A DNA stretch of 64,000 nucleotides from Phymatolithon calcareum (GCA_977006965.1 OZ345360.1:2046001-2110000); one strand, 5' to 3'; counted from the first letter of the stretch, positions 53,700-64,000 are shown. Notes: generated by a model from the sequence alone, not told the origin. Numbers and translations: made by a program.

Positions 53700-56162
53700 A
53701 TGCTGCCCTTCCCGGGCGCAAAGTTGACTCGAAAAGAGGACATCAGTTCGATTCTCTTCGAATCTATCGTGCAAGAGCGCGGTGACAGCACTGCCGCCGT
53801 TTTGGTCAGAACCTGTCGAGCTCTACAGGACCTTCGCGCCGTGGTTACAGAACCTCCCACAACCAAGGAGATCCGTAAGGGTTTGTTGAATTATCTCGCC
53901 GCACTGAAGTTTTTCAAGAGCAAGCTCCCTCTCTCCAACCCACTCGACAAAGAGTTGCTTTGGGTGAGCGCGTTCGACGCAAACGCAAGCCGTTCCGTTG
54001 CGAGTCTCGATTTCGATTATGTCTCTGTTCTCTTCAATCTCGGTGTTTGCGAGGCAAGGCTAGGTATCGACGAGCATCGCCAAAAGGACGCTTCAACAGA
54101 CGCGTTAGCGCGCGCTGCGTCTCACTTTTTGTATGCTGCTAGTGCGTTCAAGAACGCTGGAGCGGTTGCTACCCCTGGTGGTGTACGTGAGATCACGCCT
54201 GATCTTCTGCCGGAGGCACTCGTTGCTTGTGAGATGCTTATGCTCGGAAACGCACAACAGCTGTTGTATCTCCACGCGAAGGAGCAAGATCATGAGGCAA
54301 AAATGTATCACAAGGCAAAAATGTATCACAAGGTTAACGCGCGGTACGCGGCGGGGGCTTCCCACTATTACCGGTGTGTGGCTGATAAATGTGCTGAACC
54401 GAGCCTGGTAAACACAGCAATTAATGCCGCCATCGGGGCGCCATCAGCGGCTTTGGCCGCTTATTTTTCCTCGCTCGCGGAGCTCTCCCAGGCGCAAATT
54501 TGCGAAAAGCACTGTAAAATGGGCGAGCAACTCACGCGACTCATCAACGCGAAGAATGAATGTGAGCTTGCCATTAGTCGCGGGAATGAGGTGCATGCAT
54601 CCACATTGCCGTATCTTCAACCTTTACAGGCGGCCATCTTGTCTGCAACGCAAACTCTGTCTGAGGACATTCGTGAGAAACAGGCGAAGGCAGATGACGA
54701 GAACAGATATGTCTACCATGGTCTTGACCCCGAAAAAAATGTTCAGCGAATTTTAATGCGTGAAGCTATTCCGAAAGACATTCAACTTGTTATTGATGGC
54801 ATCGCTGTGGACTCAAGACTCTCTGCACTTGAAAATCTTCCTGAACCGTCCCCTTCTGAGCTGACCCGTACGTCCGCAAAGTATGCCGCCCTCGTCGCCA
54901 AAATCGTAGGCGCTGAAATTGCAACACTGAACACGGCTGCCTCCCATCTGCGTGAAACTTTGGTACAGGCTGAATCCGCCCTTGCCAAGGCCGCTTCTGC
55001 CAATCTGCATCCTCAGCCTGTTCCTCAGGAAAGTACCAGCGCAGAGGACCAGAAAGCGATCGATGCAGTGAGCAGCGCTAAAAAGCACGGTGGTCTTCAA
55101 TCCTTGCGCGACTCATACTCACGTGCCATCGACTATGCGCATGAGACCCGCACACAAATGCGAGAGATTGAAGCAGCGCTCGCCAATGAAGAAACTGAGG
55201 ATCGACAGCTTCGGACAAGATTCCAGACAGCAAGGAAGGATAGTAGGAGTGCGGCGCACGACTTCCATGCAAAACTCGCAAAGTCGAAATCTGATATGGA
55301 GAAGGCGGCAAACGCGGACACTGTTGTCGAGTCGCAGCTCAGCCACCATGCAAGCGCTCTGCAAGCGCTCGACACGGTCAATGTTGACCGACTGCATCCG
55401 CCGAGCGGCGCAGCGCGACCGACTGATGTGGCGGACAGTGCCGTGCGGGGTTTGACGTCGATGGTGACATCTGCAAAGAACGTGCTCGGCGAGAAAGACA
55501 TGGTGATACAGGACTTTGAGAACGCAAAGCATCTGGAGAACCCAATCGCCGCTTCGGCGCACATCGCACCGGGCAAAAACGAGCGGGCTCAGCTCGAGGC
55601 ACTCGTAAATTCTAATTATGGCGCGCTTCAGAGCCGTGCGAAATGGCTCTGTGATCGAATGGATGAATTCACATCGAAAATCGCCTCAGGCAGGGCGCAA
55701 CTCTCCATTGGTAGTGGCCGCGACCCGCATGCAGACGACGTGCAACGGAGAATGGCAACCGTGTACAGGCATCAGGCTGCGGCGCTCAAGTTTGAGGAAC
55801 TGCGATCCTTCCTTGCGCAGGGCATGCAGTTCTACACGCGTGAACAGGACTCGCTGAAAGCGCTCCGTGCGGAAGTGGACGCTTTTGTGCAGAGTAGACA
55901 TGCAGAGGCGACCCAGATCATGTCGTTCGGTTCGGCATATGGCGGGCCACCGCAATATGGGATGCCCCCGCAGGGACTGCAGCCCATGCATCATCCGTAC
56001 CAGCCACCGTATGCCATGCAGCCGCCGCCTCCACCTCCACCGGGCTCGCAGTCTTACGCTCCGAGCTCGCAGTCTTACGCTCCGAGCTCGCAGTCTTACG
56101 CTCCGAGCTCGCAACCCGGCTCGTACTGGCCTTCAAACCAGCCGCCTCACGATCCTCGCTGA
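53700..56162 (+). CDS. BRO1-domain protein (ALIX/Bro1 family), 820 residues
   Basis: ALIX/Bro1 proteins bind ESCRT-III and act in endosomal sorting, membrane scission and repair. The single-exon frame has an N-terminal BRO1 domain (residues about 1-370; FDYVSVLFNLGVCEARLG is the typical TPR-like core, and ASHYYRCVADKC follows). Next is a long helical V-like domain (about 380-730) with many Ala/Glu heptads. The tail is rich in Pro/Gly/Tyr (about 735-820), with PPPPPPP and tandem SSQSYAP units, which in the family binds ESCRT partners. A small in-frame duplication (EAKMYHKAKMYHK) lies inside the BRO1 domain. The start is the first in-frame ATG before the domain. Confidence 0.9.
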   Translation: MLPFPGAKLTRKEDISSILFESIVQERGDSTAAVLVRTCRALQDLRAVVTEPPTTKEIRKGLLNYLAALKFFKSKLPLSNPLDKELLWVSAFDANASRSVASLDFDYVSVLFNLGVCEARLGIDEHRQKDASTDALARAASHFLYAASAFKNAGAVATPGGVREITPDLLPEALVACEMLMLGNAQQLLYLHAKEQDHEAKMYHKAKMYHKVNARYAAGASHYYRCVADKCAEPSLVNTAINAAIGAPSAALAAYFSSLAELSQAQICEKHCKMGEQLTRLINAKNECELAISRGNEVHASTLPYLQPLQAAILSATQTLSEDIREKQAKADDENRYVYHGLDPEKNVQRILMREAIPKDIQLVIDGIAVDSRLSALENLPEPSPSELTRTSAKYAALVAKIVGAEIATLNTAASHLRETLVQAESALAKAASANLHPQPVPQESTSAEDQKAIDAVSSAKKHGGLQSLRDSYSRAIDYAHETRTQMREIEAALANEETEDRQLRTRFQTARKDSRSAAHDFHAKLAKSKSDMEKAANADTVVESQLSHHASALQALDTVNVDRLHPPSGAARPTDVADSAVRGLTSMVTSAKNVLGEKDMVIQDFENAKHLENPIAASAHIAPGKNERAQLEALVNSNYGALQSRAKWLCDRMDEFTSKIASGRAQLSIGSGRDPHADDVQRRMATVYRHQAAALKFEELRSFLAQGMQFYTREQDSLKALRAEVDAFVQSRHAEATQIMSFGSAYGGPPQYGMPPQGLQPMHHPYQPPYAMQPPPPPPPGSQSYAPSSQSYAPSSQSYAPSSQPGSYWPSNQPPHDPR

Positions 56163-57022
56163 AGATTATTGATTCCTTGTGACTGAGTAGTTTACAATTG
56201 AGAGAACCATTTTGCGTTTAGAAGACTTTGTAGGGGTGCATTGTGCATACTGTATAAACTTCTTTTAGGAATACTATATGGGGAAGACTTTTTATTTCTG
56301 TGTCCGGTATCCTTTGTGGGGACTACTTATCGGGATCATGCGCTCGGTTCATTTTCGAGCCAGCTTAGAATCCCCTTCTTGTGTAGGTAGATCTTTTTCA
56401 GGGGCCGTGGCCAGTGATCAGTGATATTGTCTGTTTCACCTTCGAGGCGCTCCCCAACAAACTACCAGCTCACCTTACACAACGTGCCTTTCATGCTCCG
56501 TACGGTATCCTTGTCCTCTTTAGATTTTTCCAGAGGTAGGGTCCAGGAAACTTCAAAGTGACACTGTGAGCCCGGTCGTGGTGGAGGCGGCGGCTGTGCG
56601 GATGGCAGTTACGAATGGCACATACGCTGTATTCCCCGTGGAGCATTCCCCACCGGGACGCCCTATGGACCGATGCGCTCTGTCTCCCCTTTCGACCTGC
56701 GCATTCTTATGTCAAGGTGGTTTATTTTGACATGACTATTACAAGCCACGAAGCTAAGAAGTACACAACGATTGCATCAGCATAGTCATGCAAAACCAGC
56801 ACAAACGATATGTTCAAAAAAGCGTTGCCGCATCTTCAGCTTGAGACTGAACACTCTCCGTACGTCAAATGAGCAAATGAAAAGGCCCATGGTGATCGCT
56901 TCCGAGGTATATTGTTTACTAAGCAATCACCATCACAAACCAGATGGCCGATGAAGTGCAATTTGCTACCACACTGAATTTCCACGATCCGTCTTCAATA
57001 AATTCCGTAATATATAAGCCTC
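56163..57022. other. Intergenic, convergent 3' ends
   Basis: About 860 bp between BRO1 and ubiquilin 3' ends. Short frames only; no repeat or RNA gene recognised. Confidence 0.45.
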
Positions 57023-58690
57023 TTAACCTCCAAGTTGGTTTAAGAGGTTCTCCACAGCCACTGCAACATTTCCACCGGCTCGCCTCAACGCATGCAGGCA
57101 CATGTTAGTGTCCAAGAATCCCATGTCGCGCAGTTGCGCCAACTGCGTACTATACATTTGTTCTAACTGCTCCTGTGTCATTTCTGGCTGCGGTGCTGCT
57201 GCAGTGCCCTGACCTCCGAGTCCGCCCAATGCATTCATCATGGCCAACATGCCGTTCATGTCCATTGGCGGCGGCGTCGTCCCTGCTGCAGGCGCGGTTC
57301 CTCCAGCCGTTGGCGCCGGTGCAGCACCCGTTGGTGCGGTGCCAGTGGTACCTGTCGCCGTCGTCGTTGGATTTCCAGCCTGCGCACCGCCCATGACGCT
57401 GCGGAGCTGGGCGAGGCTTCGCATGACTTCGGGGTTGATGAGAGACTGCATGACACCAGGGTTACGCAACATTGCAGCCATCTCCGGGTTCGCTTGGGTG
57501 AGGGCCTGCAGTTGAGGGTTGCTGTTAATCATAGTCTCCAACATAGCGGGGTCATTGACCATCGACTGCAGCATCTGCTGCATCATAGGGTTTTCCATCA
57601 TTTGGAGCATCTGGTCCATTTGAGCCGGCTGCGGCATACCAGGAAACTGAGGTGCGCCACCGGCACCTCCCATGCCCGCCATCAACGACGCAAAAGGATT
57701 GTTCGCCGCAGGATTCGCAGTGGGGTTCGCCGTGGGATTCGCCGGTGCAGAGCCGGTCCCTGGCGCTTGTCGCGTGGCACCGTTAGTTGCCGCGGGGGTC
57801 GCCGCCGGCTGTGCGGCAGGGACCCCGTTGTTGGGGGCCCATGGGTTCGGCATGGGTGCGTTGGATGGGGTGTTTTGGAAGAGCGAGGCGAACGGGTTAT
57901 CGTTACCGGTATTGCTATCATTTCCATTTGCAGCTGGGTTGTTCATGCCCTGAACAGCGTCCATGAGTGGAGCCTGAATATTTTCCTGCATGCGACGCAG
58001 AGCATCAAAGCCACCAGGCATCATCTCTATGTTCGCCATCTGCCTGTCCGTATTACGCATCATCTCGTTCATGAGCGAAGGGTTGCGCGCAATTTGCATC
58101 ATCTGACGGAAGGTGCTCGGGTCGTTGAATACATGGCCAACTTCGGGATTACGTTCTATGAGTTCGCGCATCTGCGGAGTAGCCATCATCATGCTGCGTG
58201 CCAGTTCCGGATTATTCATTAACGAATCCATCATCGGCGAGTTCATCATGGCCTGCATGTGTTCCGGGTTCTGCATTAACTGCCGCTGCATCTCGGCCAT
58301 GTCGCCCATACCGAGGCCTTGCGTCGGTGGCATGCCAAACATGCCAAACGGAGGTGCCGTCGATGGCGCGGTGGGCTGTGCGGACGAAGGAGGTTGGCTC
58401 GTCTGACTCTGCTGGGCGGTCTGAGTGGCGGCATTGCGCTGAGCGCTGGTAGTGCCACGCACGACGTGCATGGTCTGGCCAGTCTCGAGCCCATGTTTGT
58501 CGCGAATGTCTTGCAAGGTTTGAGTATCTTTCAGAACATGACCTCGGAAGATGAGACGCTGCGCGTCGGCTGGGATGTCACTTACAGCCGCGAGACGAAC
58601 TTTGAAGGCCCCAACTGTCTCGGACAAGGACGGTACCTCGAGAGAGTACTTCCCGCCGGTCGACGACTTAACGTTAATAGTAATGGACAT
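57023..58690 (-). CDS. Ubiquilin / Dsk2-type shuttle protein, about 555 residues
   Basis: Ubiquilins carry ubiquitinated proteins to the proteasome. N-terminal ubiquitin-like domain (MSITINVKSSTGGKYSLEV ... LIFRGHVLKD), residues about 1-78. First STI1 region about 120-240 (QNPEHMQAMMNSPMMDSLMN and MRELIERNPEVGHVFNDP). Low-complexity Ala/Pro/Asn linkers. Second STI1 region about 345-430 (MMENPMMQQMLQSMV). C-terminal UBA domain (QLAQLRDMGFLDTN ... AVENLLNQLGG). The open frame extends 67 codons upstream of 58690, but the Ubl fold starts at this ATG and the extension looks like 5' UTR. Stop is TAA. Confidence 0.9.
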   Translation of the reverse strand: MSITINVKSSTGGKYSLEVPSLSETVGAFKVRLAAVSDIPADAQRLIFRGHVLKDTQTLQDIRDKHGLETGQTMHVVRGTTSAQRNAATQTAQQSQTSQPPSSAQPTAPSTAPPFGMFGMPPTQGLGMGDMAEMQRQLMQNPEHMQAMMNSPMMDSLMNNPELARSMMMATPQMRELIERNPEVGHVFNDPSTFRQMMQIARNPSLMNEMMRNTDRQMANIEMMPGGFDALRRMQENIQAPLMDAVQGMNNPAANGNDSNTGNDNPFASLFQNTPSNAPMPNPWAPNNGVPAAQPAATPAATNGATRQAPGTGSAPANPTANPTANPAANNPFASLMAGMGGAGGAPQFPGMPQPAQMDQMLQMMENPMMQQMLQSMVNDPAMLETMINSNPQLQALTQANPEMAAMLRNPGVMQSLINPEVMRSLAQLRSVMGGAQAGNPTTTATGTTGTAPTGAAPAPTAGGTAPAAGTTPPPMDMNGMLAMMNALGGLGGQGTAAAPQPEMTQEQLEQMYSTQLAQLRDMGFLDTNMCLHALRRAGGNVAVAVENLLNQLGG

Positions 58691-59941
58691 GATGGCAGGA
58701 GTTGCTTGTTCTTGTACACAGGGAAACGGAAATGCAGTATTGTGAACGAAGAAAGGCTCTGTGCAAATTGACGGCGTTGATGACGAGAAGATAGAAAGGG
58801 AAGGCGCTGGAAGCCGCGGTGGAACGCAGGCCGCGACTTCGGCCGCAAGACAGTTTGCCTCGCGGGGAGTGCAGAACGGCGCCGGAGGCACCGGCGGGCG
58901 ACGTGGGTGAGTTGAGTGAGGTGATAGCGAAGTGTGAGGGCGGAAAATTGCAGGTCACGGAGATAAGATTCCCTGAAAATGGCCGTGAAAAGTCACTGTG
59001 CCGTGATAGGGCTACAGGGATGTCTGGAGACAGCGGAACACCTTCCAGCGTTGGTCGGGTTCAGATTAAAATATGGACCGCGGTCCAGATGAATCTCGGC
59101 GAATCATGTGTGACACGTCAATAAGGTTTGGGGTATATTTTGTAGATTCTTCTTCATAATTCTTTTGGACCGCGAGGCAAGGCAAAGATTTCATAATTTC
59201 TTCCAAAAAATACCTCTTTGCGCTAGATCGAGATATCGGACCCGACTACCCTGGACCAGGGGTACACTGACTGTCAGGCAGTGACGAATACTGTCAGCCT
59301 TCTCGCCGCCTCATCGCCGGAAAGGGACGAACTGTTTGCACTTCGCCCGCTCCACCTCATGCTGTAACGGAGAGAGCGAGCCACAAACGGTCGAGGAGCA
59401 CATTAAAAACTATTTTGGGGCATTGCGATCATTGTCCCGCTGAGGGCCCAGTGTGGCGGGAAATATGTACGAAATGTGCTAAGGTCCAACTCTACTGGAC
59501 GGAGCAACATTCGCAATATCTGCTCGGATATGACGCCTCGATTCCAGCCTGATTGTGCTTTTTAACCTGTAGGAATTGTTGCGTTAACAATCTCTGTGCT
59601 CAGATTGATCAATCTGAAGCACTGTACCGTGGTACCCATTGCGAAAATCTTCAATATCCACCAACGAGGGAAGCGGAATCGCGTATTGACCTTGGGTTGA
59701 AGTTCATTCAACTCATCAAGCACTTGAATAAGTGCTTGTTCATGGCATTTGTAATATATATTGTAAAGTACGCGATTGTAATGGCATCGTTAACATTTGA
59801 ATATAGAAAAACGACGAAATGGGAACCAAGCACACTAAATGGGTGTCTGTGCGCGTCCTTTTAGTGCTGAACGAAGCTCACTGAATCGTGTTCCACTAAC
59901 AAAAAAAGAAACTCTTCTTTAGACAGTATCCAGCCAAAACC

Positions 59942-60005
59942 TTTTGGCACTAGGAAAGTTGCCCCAAGCGTCAGCAGATGCTTTGGTAACTTTTAAAGAA
60001 AAAGC
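59942..60005. repeat. Dispersed repeat, copy B
   Basis: Second copy of the sequence at 45826-45892, about 14 kb away in the same orientation. Confidence 0.7.
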
Positions 60006-60041
60006 TACCTTTATTTCTTTCGTAGTGTTGAACGAGTGTCC

Positions 60042-60065
60042 GTGAGGACGGTTGACCGTCCTCAC
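60042..60065. repeat. 10-bp perfect hairpin
   Basis: gtgaggacgg, loop ttga, ccgtcctcac. Confidence 0.75.
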
Positions 60066-60546
60066 TGTTGTCGTTTGAAAATGTTGCAAAGGCTGAGTGT
60101 GTGTTGACTTTTTCCTCTCTTGCTATACGACATTAACTAGGTGAGCTACTTGTAGTAAAATTTCCCGAAAGTCCACAGCAGTGATTGGCTAAAGTGCAGT
60201 GAAAAGATTTCGCTAAGGGCGCCTCATAATGCCAACTCAAAAGCACTAAAACATCGCTATCAGATCGCAGGTCAAGGAATCAAACTGGACCCTATAAAAG
60301 GGGTATTTGGTCTCGCTGAGGTCTGGGATATGTAAGAATTTATTTAGAAGCTCCCAAGACCTCACGTAGGAGTAACAAGGCGAACTTTTTGAACGGCTTT
60401 TTAATGTAACGTAGTCTGGTCAATCATGACCTCCTTGATTCGTATTTCTCTATTAACAAGCGCAAAGGTGAGTCGTTTGCACTCATCTTCCACATCAGAG
60501 CCCATCTGCGATGATGATAAAATGCGTTGGAGCGCAAACAACTTTT

Positions 60547-60571
60547 ACAGAGGTAATTAAATTACCTCTGT
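60547..60571. repeat. 12-bp-arm palindrome
   Basis: acagaggtaatt, centre a, aattacctctgt: perfect. Confidence 0.8.
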
Positions 60572-61180
60572 GATACAAACATACTCACCCAGTATTGATT
60601 TTCTCCACAATGGCGCTCTATCAAATATCATCCTCAGGCATCTCAGCCGTGTCGTCCTGTCCCTTAAGCAGAGGGCCCCTGGTAGTTTGGTCGATTGTAA
60701 CTGATCTTCCTTTTTCTTCCTGTGCCCAGACTTTGATTATTTCTCTTCTTCGGTTCTTCTTCGATACTGCGCCATGTTCCGCTTTTCGTAAGGCTCATCT
60801 CAAGTCGTCAAATTCTTTGAGACACTCAACGTACTTGGTTGCTTCCACGCTGATGTCTGAACTCCCCACCACCCTGTAGGTTGCTGGAGTGGAGGCCTTT
60901 TTCGGAGAGAAGGGATACTGTGATGCCTCCCCGAATTTAAATGACCCCCAACTCTCCAAGGGATTTGTAGGACACCATTCATATTTTAAGCGACAATAGC
61001 AACTGTTATGTTCAAAAATTATCTATAATGGGATCAGACCAGGAATCAACATGTCGTAGCGTCAGGTAGACCACATTATCTCTAAAACCAAGTGCCTGAT
61101 GAGTTGAATCAACTTCAAGCCAAGGTCAGTACATGATTCGGCTTCCCGCGTGGTTGGACAATGAAAATGTTCGAAATTTA

Positions 61181-61221
61181 GCCTCGGTTTTCGGAGGAGA
61201 GTCTCCTCCGAAAACCAAGGC
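61181..61221. repeat. 41-bp near-perfect palindrome
   Basis: gcctcggttttcggaggaga, centre g, tctcctccgaaaaccaaggc: 19 of 20 pairs match. Confidence 0.85.
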
Positions 61222-61284
61222 ACGGGAGAAGTTTATCATTCAGAGAGAGAGCTCGAGGCATCAGAGTTTGCACAGAACGATGGT

Positions 61285-61292
61285 GTTGTGAT
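61285..61292. repeat. Left 8-bp target duplication of the hAT-type element
   Basis: gttgtgat, identical to 62272-62279. Confidence 0.9.
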
Positions 61293-62271
61293 CAGGGTTC
61301 GCCCCAATTCAATTTTTCGTTATTGCTTCCAGCGGAGCAATTAGGCAAGCAATAGCAATATGATTTCTCGCCGGCAATAGAAGTTGCAATTGAGGTACTT
61401 CGCGCAATACTTATTGCAATTGAGGTACATCTCGCAATAGCTACTGCAATTAAGATTCTGCAAGAAAGATTAGGGGCAACACAGTTTTACCACTTCGATC
61501 TAAAGGGCACTCAATCCTTCGTACTGCTCATCTCCTTGGAGTCGCTCTTGAACACGATCGCTAACTACTTTCGCCATCGCGGACTTGATGTCCTGTTCGT
61601 TCCAATATGCCTTATAACCTACCGAAACCCTAAACCTAACTCTCTTGTGCGACGGCGCGAATTCTCAGCGAGCAAGCATCACACATGATTGACATTCCGC
61701 GTCTCTCCCTTGTGTCACCTTACGATACATGACAAATCTCTCAAACTTTGCTCTTTCCTGCAGATACAGTATCGTCATTCAACAGACGATCCTGACGAGA
61801 CAACTTGTTCAACGTTGAGAGATACGAAACCTTCCTGATGCTTCGGTGATGACGTGTCACCGAACATAGACATACGCTTGCACATCGTGGCCATTGCCCT
61901 GGTTCGTAACACCTCCTCCGATGTCATAATCCATGAGGAGCGCAACGCAAAGTCTACCCTCCAACAGCCAGAAAACCAAAAAGTGATATGTGTATCACGA
62001 GCCACCCAAGCTGGACCTCGGTGTGTCGAGTGACTTCGACTGAATGAATGCACACAGGTGCAACCTTGCTTCCTGTCGATGCTGTAAGCCACCTAAAAGT
62101 AAACTCCACCGCTCCAATTTGAGTTGCAATTTGGAAACTGTGCTCCAGTTACAATTGCAATTCGAAACTCTGCTCCAATTACAGTTGCAATAGCGAAAAC
62201 TCCGTGCAATAAGTATAAAATTGCAATTAATTGCAATTAGCTGCAATAAAATTAAATTGAGACGATCCCTG
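61293..62271. mobile_element. hAT-type non-autonomous transposon, 979 bp
   Basis: The ends CAGGGTTCGCCCCAATTC and (complement) CAGGGATCGTCTCAATTT are inverted repeats with a few mismatches. They sit between perfect 8-bp duplications gttgtgat. 5'-CAGGG ends and an 8-bp target site are hAT hallmarks. Both subterminal regions carry many TTGCAAT/GCAAT motifs (61340-61460 and 62110-62250), the typical place for transposase binding sites. No intact transposase frame is present, so it depends on one elsewhere. Confidence 0.85.
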
Positions 62272-62279
62272 GTTGTGAT
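62272..62279. repeat. Right 8-bp target duplication of the hAT-type element
   Basis: gttgtgat, identical to 61285-61292. Confidence 0.9.
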
Positions 62280-63525
62280 CAACTCTGGCGTAAAGAGTTG
62301 ATTTTGTTGATGATATAACTAGACTAGTAGGTCGTTGTCTTTATGGATGCACTTGATAACTAACAGTGTACAGCAAGTGAGCACACAGTGAACGGCAAGT
62401 GCACGTTACTTTGTTAAAACAAATATGAGCTGTATACGAAGTCAAAATTACGCCTGTTCTATGCTGCAGTGCTGGCTGTAATCACTGAGTGTGTAAAGCT
62501 AAGGTTGAGTTTATATTGAAAAGGGCGATCTATCTCTGATGCGATGCTTCCTACTAAAACTACGAAGGGAAACTGCTTAAGTAGGCTTCCGATTACCTTG
62601 CAGCCATGGGGTTTGCTGGAAGCAAATTGCGTGCTTCCTTCTGGCAGAACATATGCAGGAATTTAGATCGCCTACTGCAGCTTCTGGCACCACTGCATCA
62701 TTGCGTGTCTACATGGTGCAAGCCGATCACGTGACTGCCGAAGAGTGCTTTATGAATTGAGGGTAACGCTCAGTCCACAGAAGAGTGATAAAGGCAAAGT
62801 AGAGTGCAATTTTTTGAAAAATTTCGTGCAGATCCCCGAGCAACTGTGCATCTTAGCTCTCCTACTTTATGATTAGCAAGTAATGTCTCGATCTATACGA
62901 CATACATGCCAGTCTGTAGAACACGATCAATGCCAATCTTCCAAATTGTAGCCAAAATCAATCGGACAGCGGCACCCTAAAGACACACCCAAAAGGATTC
63001 CCATGCCATTTCTAGACACTAGACACATCCCTAAAGGAACTTGGAAACGCTTGTTGGTGGCAAATGCTTGAACAATTCTCACTATCTAGTAGCTGACCCC
63101 ATGATTACTGTAGACTCACTTCGACGCCTTGAGTATACAGTATACAGTAGGATCATTCTGAGCGTGGCACAAGGACGTGGAGACATCAGACCGAGGTTAT
63201 GATGACACCCCCTGTACACCAATTAATAGCTCATGTGTGAACATATGGCCCGGGGGCCTGTCAAAATTCCATACATACAGGCCAGTATGACATCCTATAG
63301 AAAGGATTTCTCAAGTTTTTTTATCAAAAATTAATCTCAGTGTATTAATGTATTAACAATTATTATAATACATACTGTCCGCAATCTGGGGTATCCACCC
63401 ATGTCCCTCCAGAACATCGCCAACCGCAAGCTTTCTCCCGGATAACCAGATTCCGCCACGCCACCTGTCGACGCAAATTAGCACAACGACGATCGCGACC
63501 TCAGTCGCGGCGTGCGCCACAGCGC
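62280..63525. other. Intergenic, no gene recognised
   Basis: About 1.25 kb between the hAT-type element and the F-box gene. The last about 130 bp are GC-rich and probably hold the promoter and 5' UTR of that gene. No repeat of note. Confidence 0.45.
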
Positions 63526-64000
63526 ATGGGCCGTGCGCCCACAATGTGGAGCAACCACGCGGGTGTGCAGCCGCTAGGAAACCTGCTGTACGAGCAGGGT
63601 GGGCTTGTCGCCGGTCGCAAGTCGAGGGCAAGAACGCTCGGTGCATTTGCAGTACTCTCGGACGAGTTGATCTGTCGTCTCATGCCGTTCCTGACCCCAG
63701 ATGATCTAGCCAAGTTCTGCCAGGTTTCATCCGGCTGTCGTGCTTTCGCTATGGACGAGGATCTTTGGCGTGCCGCCGTTTTTTCAGAGTTTGGCATTTC
63801 ATTTCTTTTCGCGAAATCGTGGCGCAAGACATACATCCGTGCTCGCCTCGCGAAGAACCCAGAGGCTGTGTCTTCCAGAGATCGGCAGAACGCCGCAATC
63901 AACTGGCATACAAACTGCATCCCTTTTTATTCCGATGTTTTGTTCCACAAGTGGCGCTGCCTTTATGCGATGATCCAGCCCAAGTGGACAGAATTCGACA
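63526..64000 (+). CDS. F-box protein, probably F-box/JmjC type, 5' part only
   Basis: The frame is open from ATG at 63526 to the window end (158 codons). After a short leader with QPLGNLLYEQGG comes an F-box, LSDELICRLMPFLTPDDLAK, then VSSGCRAFAMDEDLWRAAVF and SWRKTYI. It then reads FYSDVLFHKWRCLYAMIQPKW, the kind of linker that precedes the JmjC domain in JMJD6-like F-box/JmjC proteins of plants and algae. F-box proteins recruit substrates to SCF ubiquitin ligases. JmjC enzymes are iron-dependent hydroxylases or demethylases. The JmjC part would lie beyond the edge and is inferred. An earlier in-frame start cannot be excluded. Confidence 0.65.
   Translation, partial: MGRAPTMWSNHAGVQPLGNLLYEQGGLVAGRKSRARTLGAFAVLSDELICRLMPFLTPDDLAKFCQVSSGCRAFAMDEDLWRAAVFSEFGISFLFAKSWRKTYIRARLAKNPEAVSSRDRQNAAINWHTNCIPFYSDVLFHKWRCLYAMIQPKWTEFD

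Larger units (their letters stand above)
58691..61284. other. Intergenic, several hairpins, no gene recognised
   Basis: About 2.6 kb. It begins with the ubiquilin upstream region (GC-rich to about 59000). Short frames at 59553-59864 and 60595-60879 have no known motif. Notable structures are listed separately at 59942, 60042, 60547 and 61181. Confidence 0.4.

Noticed and set aside
55119-56136. Long minus-strand frames opposite BRO1
   Set aside because: Shadows of the Ala-rich and Pro-rich parts of the BRO1 protein.
57494-58771. Long plus-strand frames opposite ubiquilin (for example 242 and 150 codons)
   Set aside because: Antisense shadows of a GC-rich, low-complexity coding region; the minus-strand protein is an unmistakable ubiquilin.
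61623-61640. Telomere-like text cgaaaccctaaacctaac
   Set aside because: Only about two degenerate units inside the hAT-type element; too short for an interstitial telomere.

Overview
The window is nuclear DNA of a eukaryote. The intact genes encode eukaryotic housekeeping proteins: an ALIX/BRO1-domain protein, ubiquilin, a NudC-type CS-domain protein, an F-box protein likely to be of the F-box/JmjC class, and a large tandem-AAA ATPase. Their introns are few, about 100 bp, with GTAAGT/GTGAGT donors and CAG/TAG acceptors. The rest is a graveyard of LINEs, a Ty3/gypsy chromovirus, several classes of TIR DNA transposon and MITE, DUF7869-type transposon genes and a Fanzor (eukaryotic TnpB-like) gene. 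A compact, intron-poor, transposon-rich genome suits a multicellular red alga (florideophyte type). That placement is an inference; no marker here proves it.

Layout. 0-6 kb: two broken copies of an NB-ARC (NLR-like) gene on the minus strand, with 72-bp (24-residue) tandem repeats ahead of the nucleotide-binding domain. 6-15 kb: tail-to-tail LINE ends, a TIR transposon of about 1.9 kb, and two decayed DUF7869-like transposon genes. 15.7-18.7 kb: a LINE with an open 876-codon frame. 19-20.6 kb: a piggyBac-like MITE and a second MITE. 21.2-24.5 kb: a broken ParB-like/DNA-methyltransferase/zinc-finger gene, followed by three tandem units that each contain a palindrome of about 105 bp. 25.9-26.3 kb: a fragment of WDR33. 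26.6-28.7 kb: a 95-bp TIR pair enclosing a LINE fragment and a CCHC knuckle. 29.2-31.2 kb: a second copy of the 6.9-kb TIR transposon, inverted. 31.5-36.0 kb: Ty3/gypsy. 36.2-39.6 kb: the AAA gene. 41.7-44.4 kb: the Fanzor pseudogene, with an 88-bp SINE-like element in its catalytic core. 47-50 kb: MITEs. 51.5-59 kb: the gene island (small unknown gene, NudC, BRO1, ubiquilin), with NudC and BRO1 head to head. 61.3-62.3 kb: a hAT-type element with a perfect 8-bp target duplication. The F-box gene runs off the right edge.

The highlights are the Fanzor gene, whose RuvC-I, II and III motifs are all still recognisable, and the retroposed hairpin element that landed between its RuvC-II motif and its zinc finger. 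That small element carries both ends of the 3' tail of the LINE at 15.7 kb, so the LINE machinery probably mobilised it. The ParB-methyltransferase gene and the three palindromic units next to it are the second most unusual region. All three stop codons end intact genes here (TAG in AAA, TGA in NudC and BRO1, TAA in ubiquilin), so the in-frame stops in the transposon genes are decay rather than a variant code.
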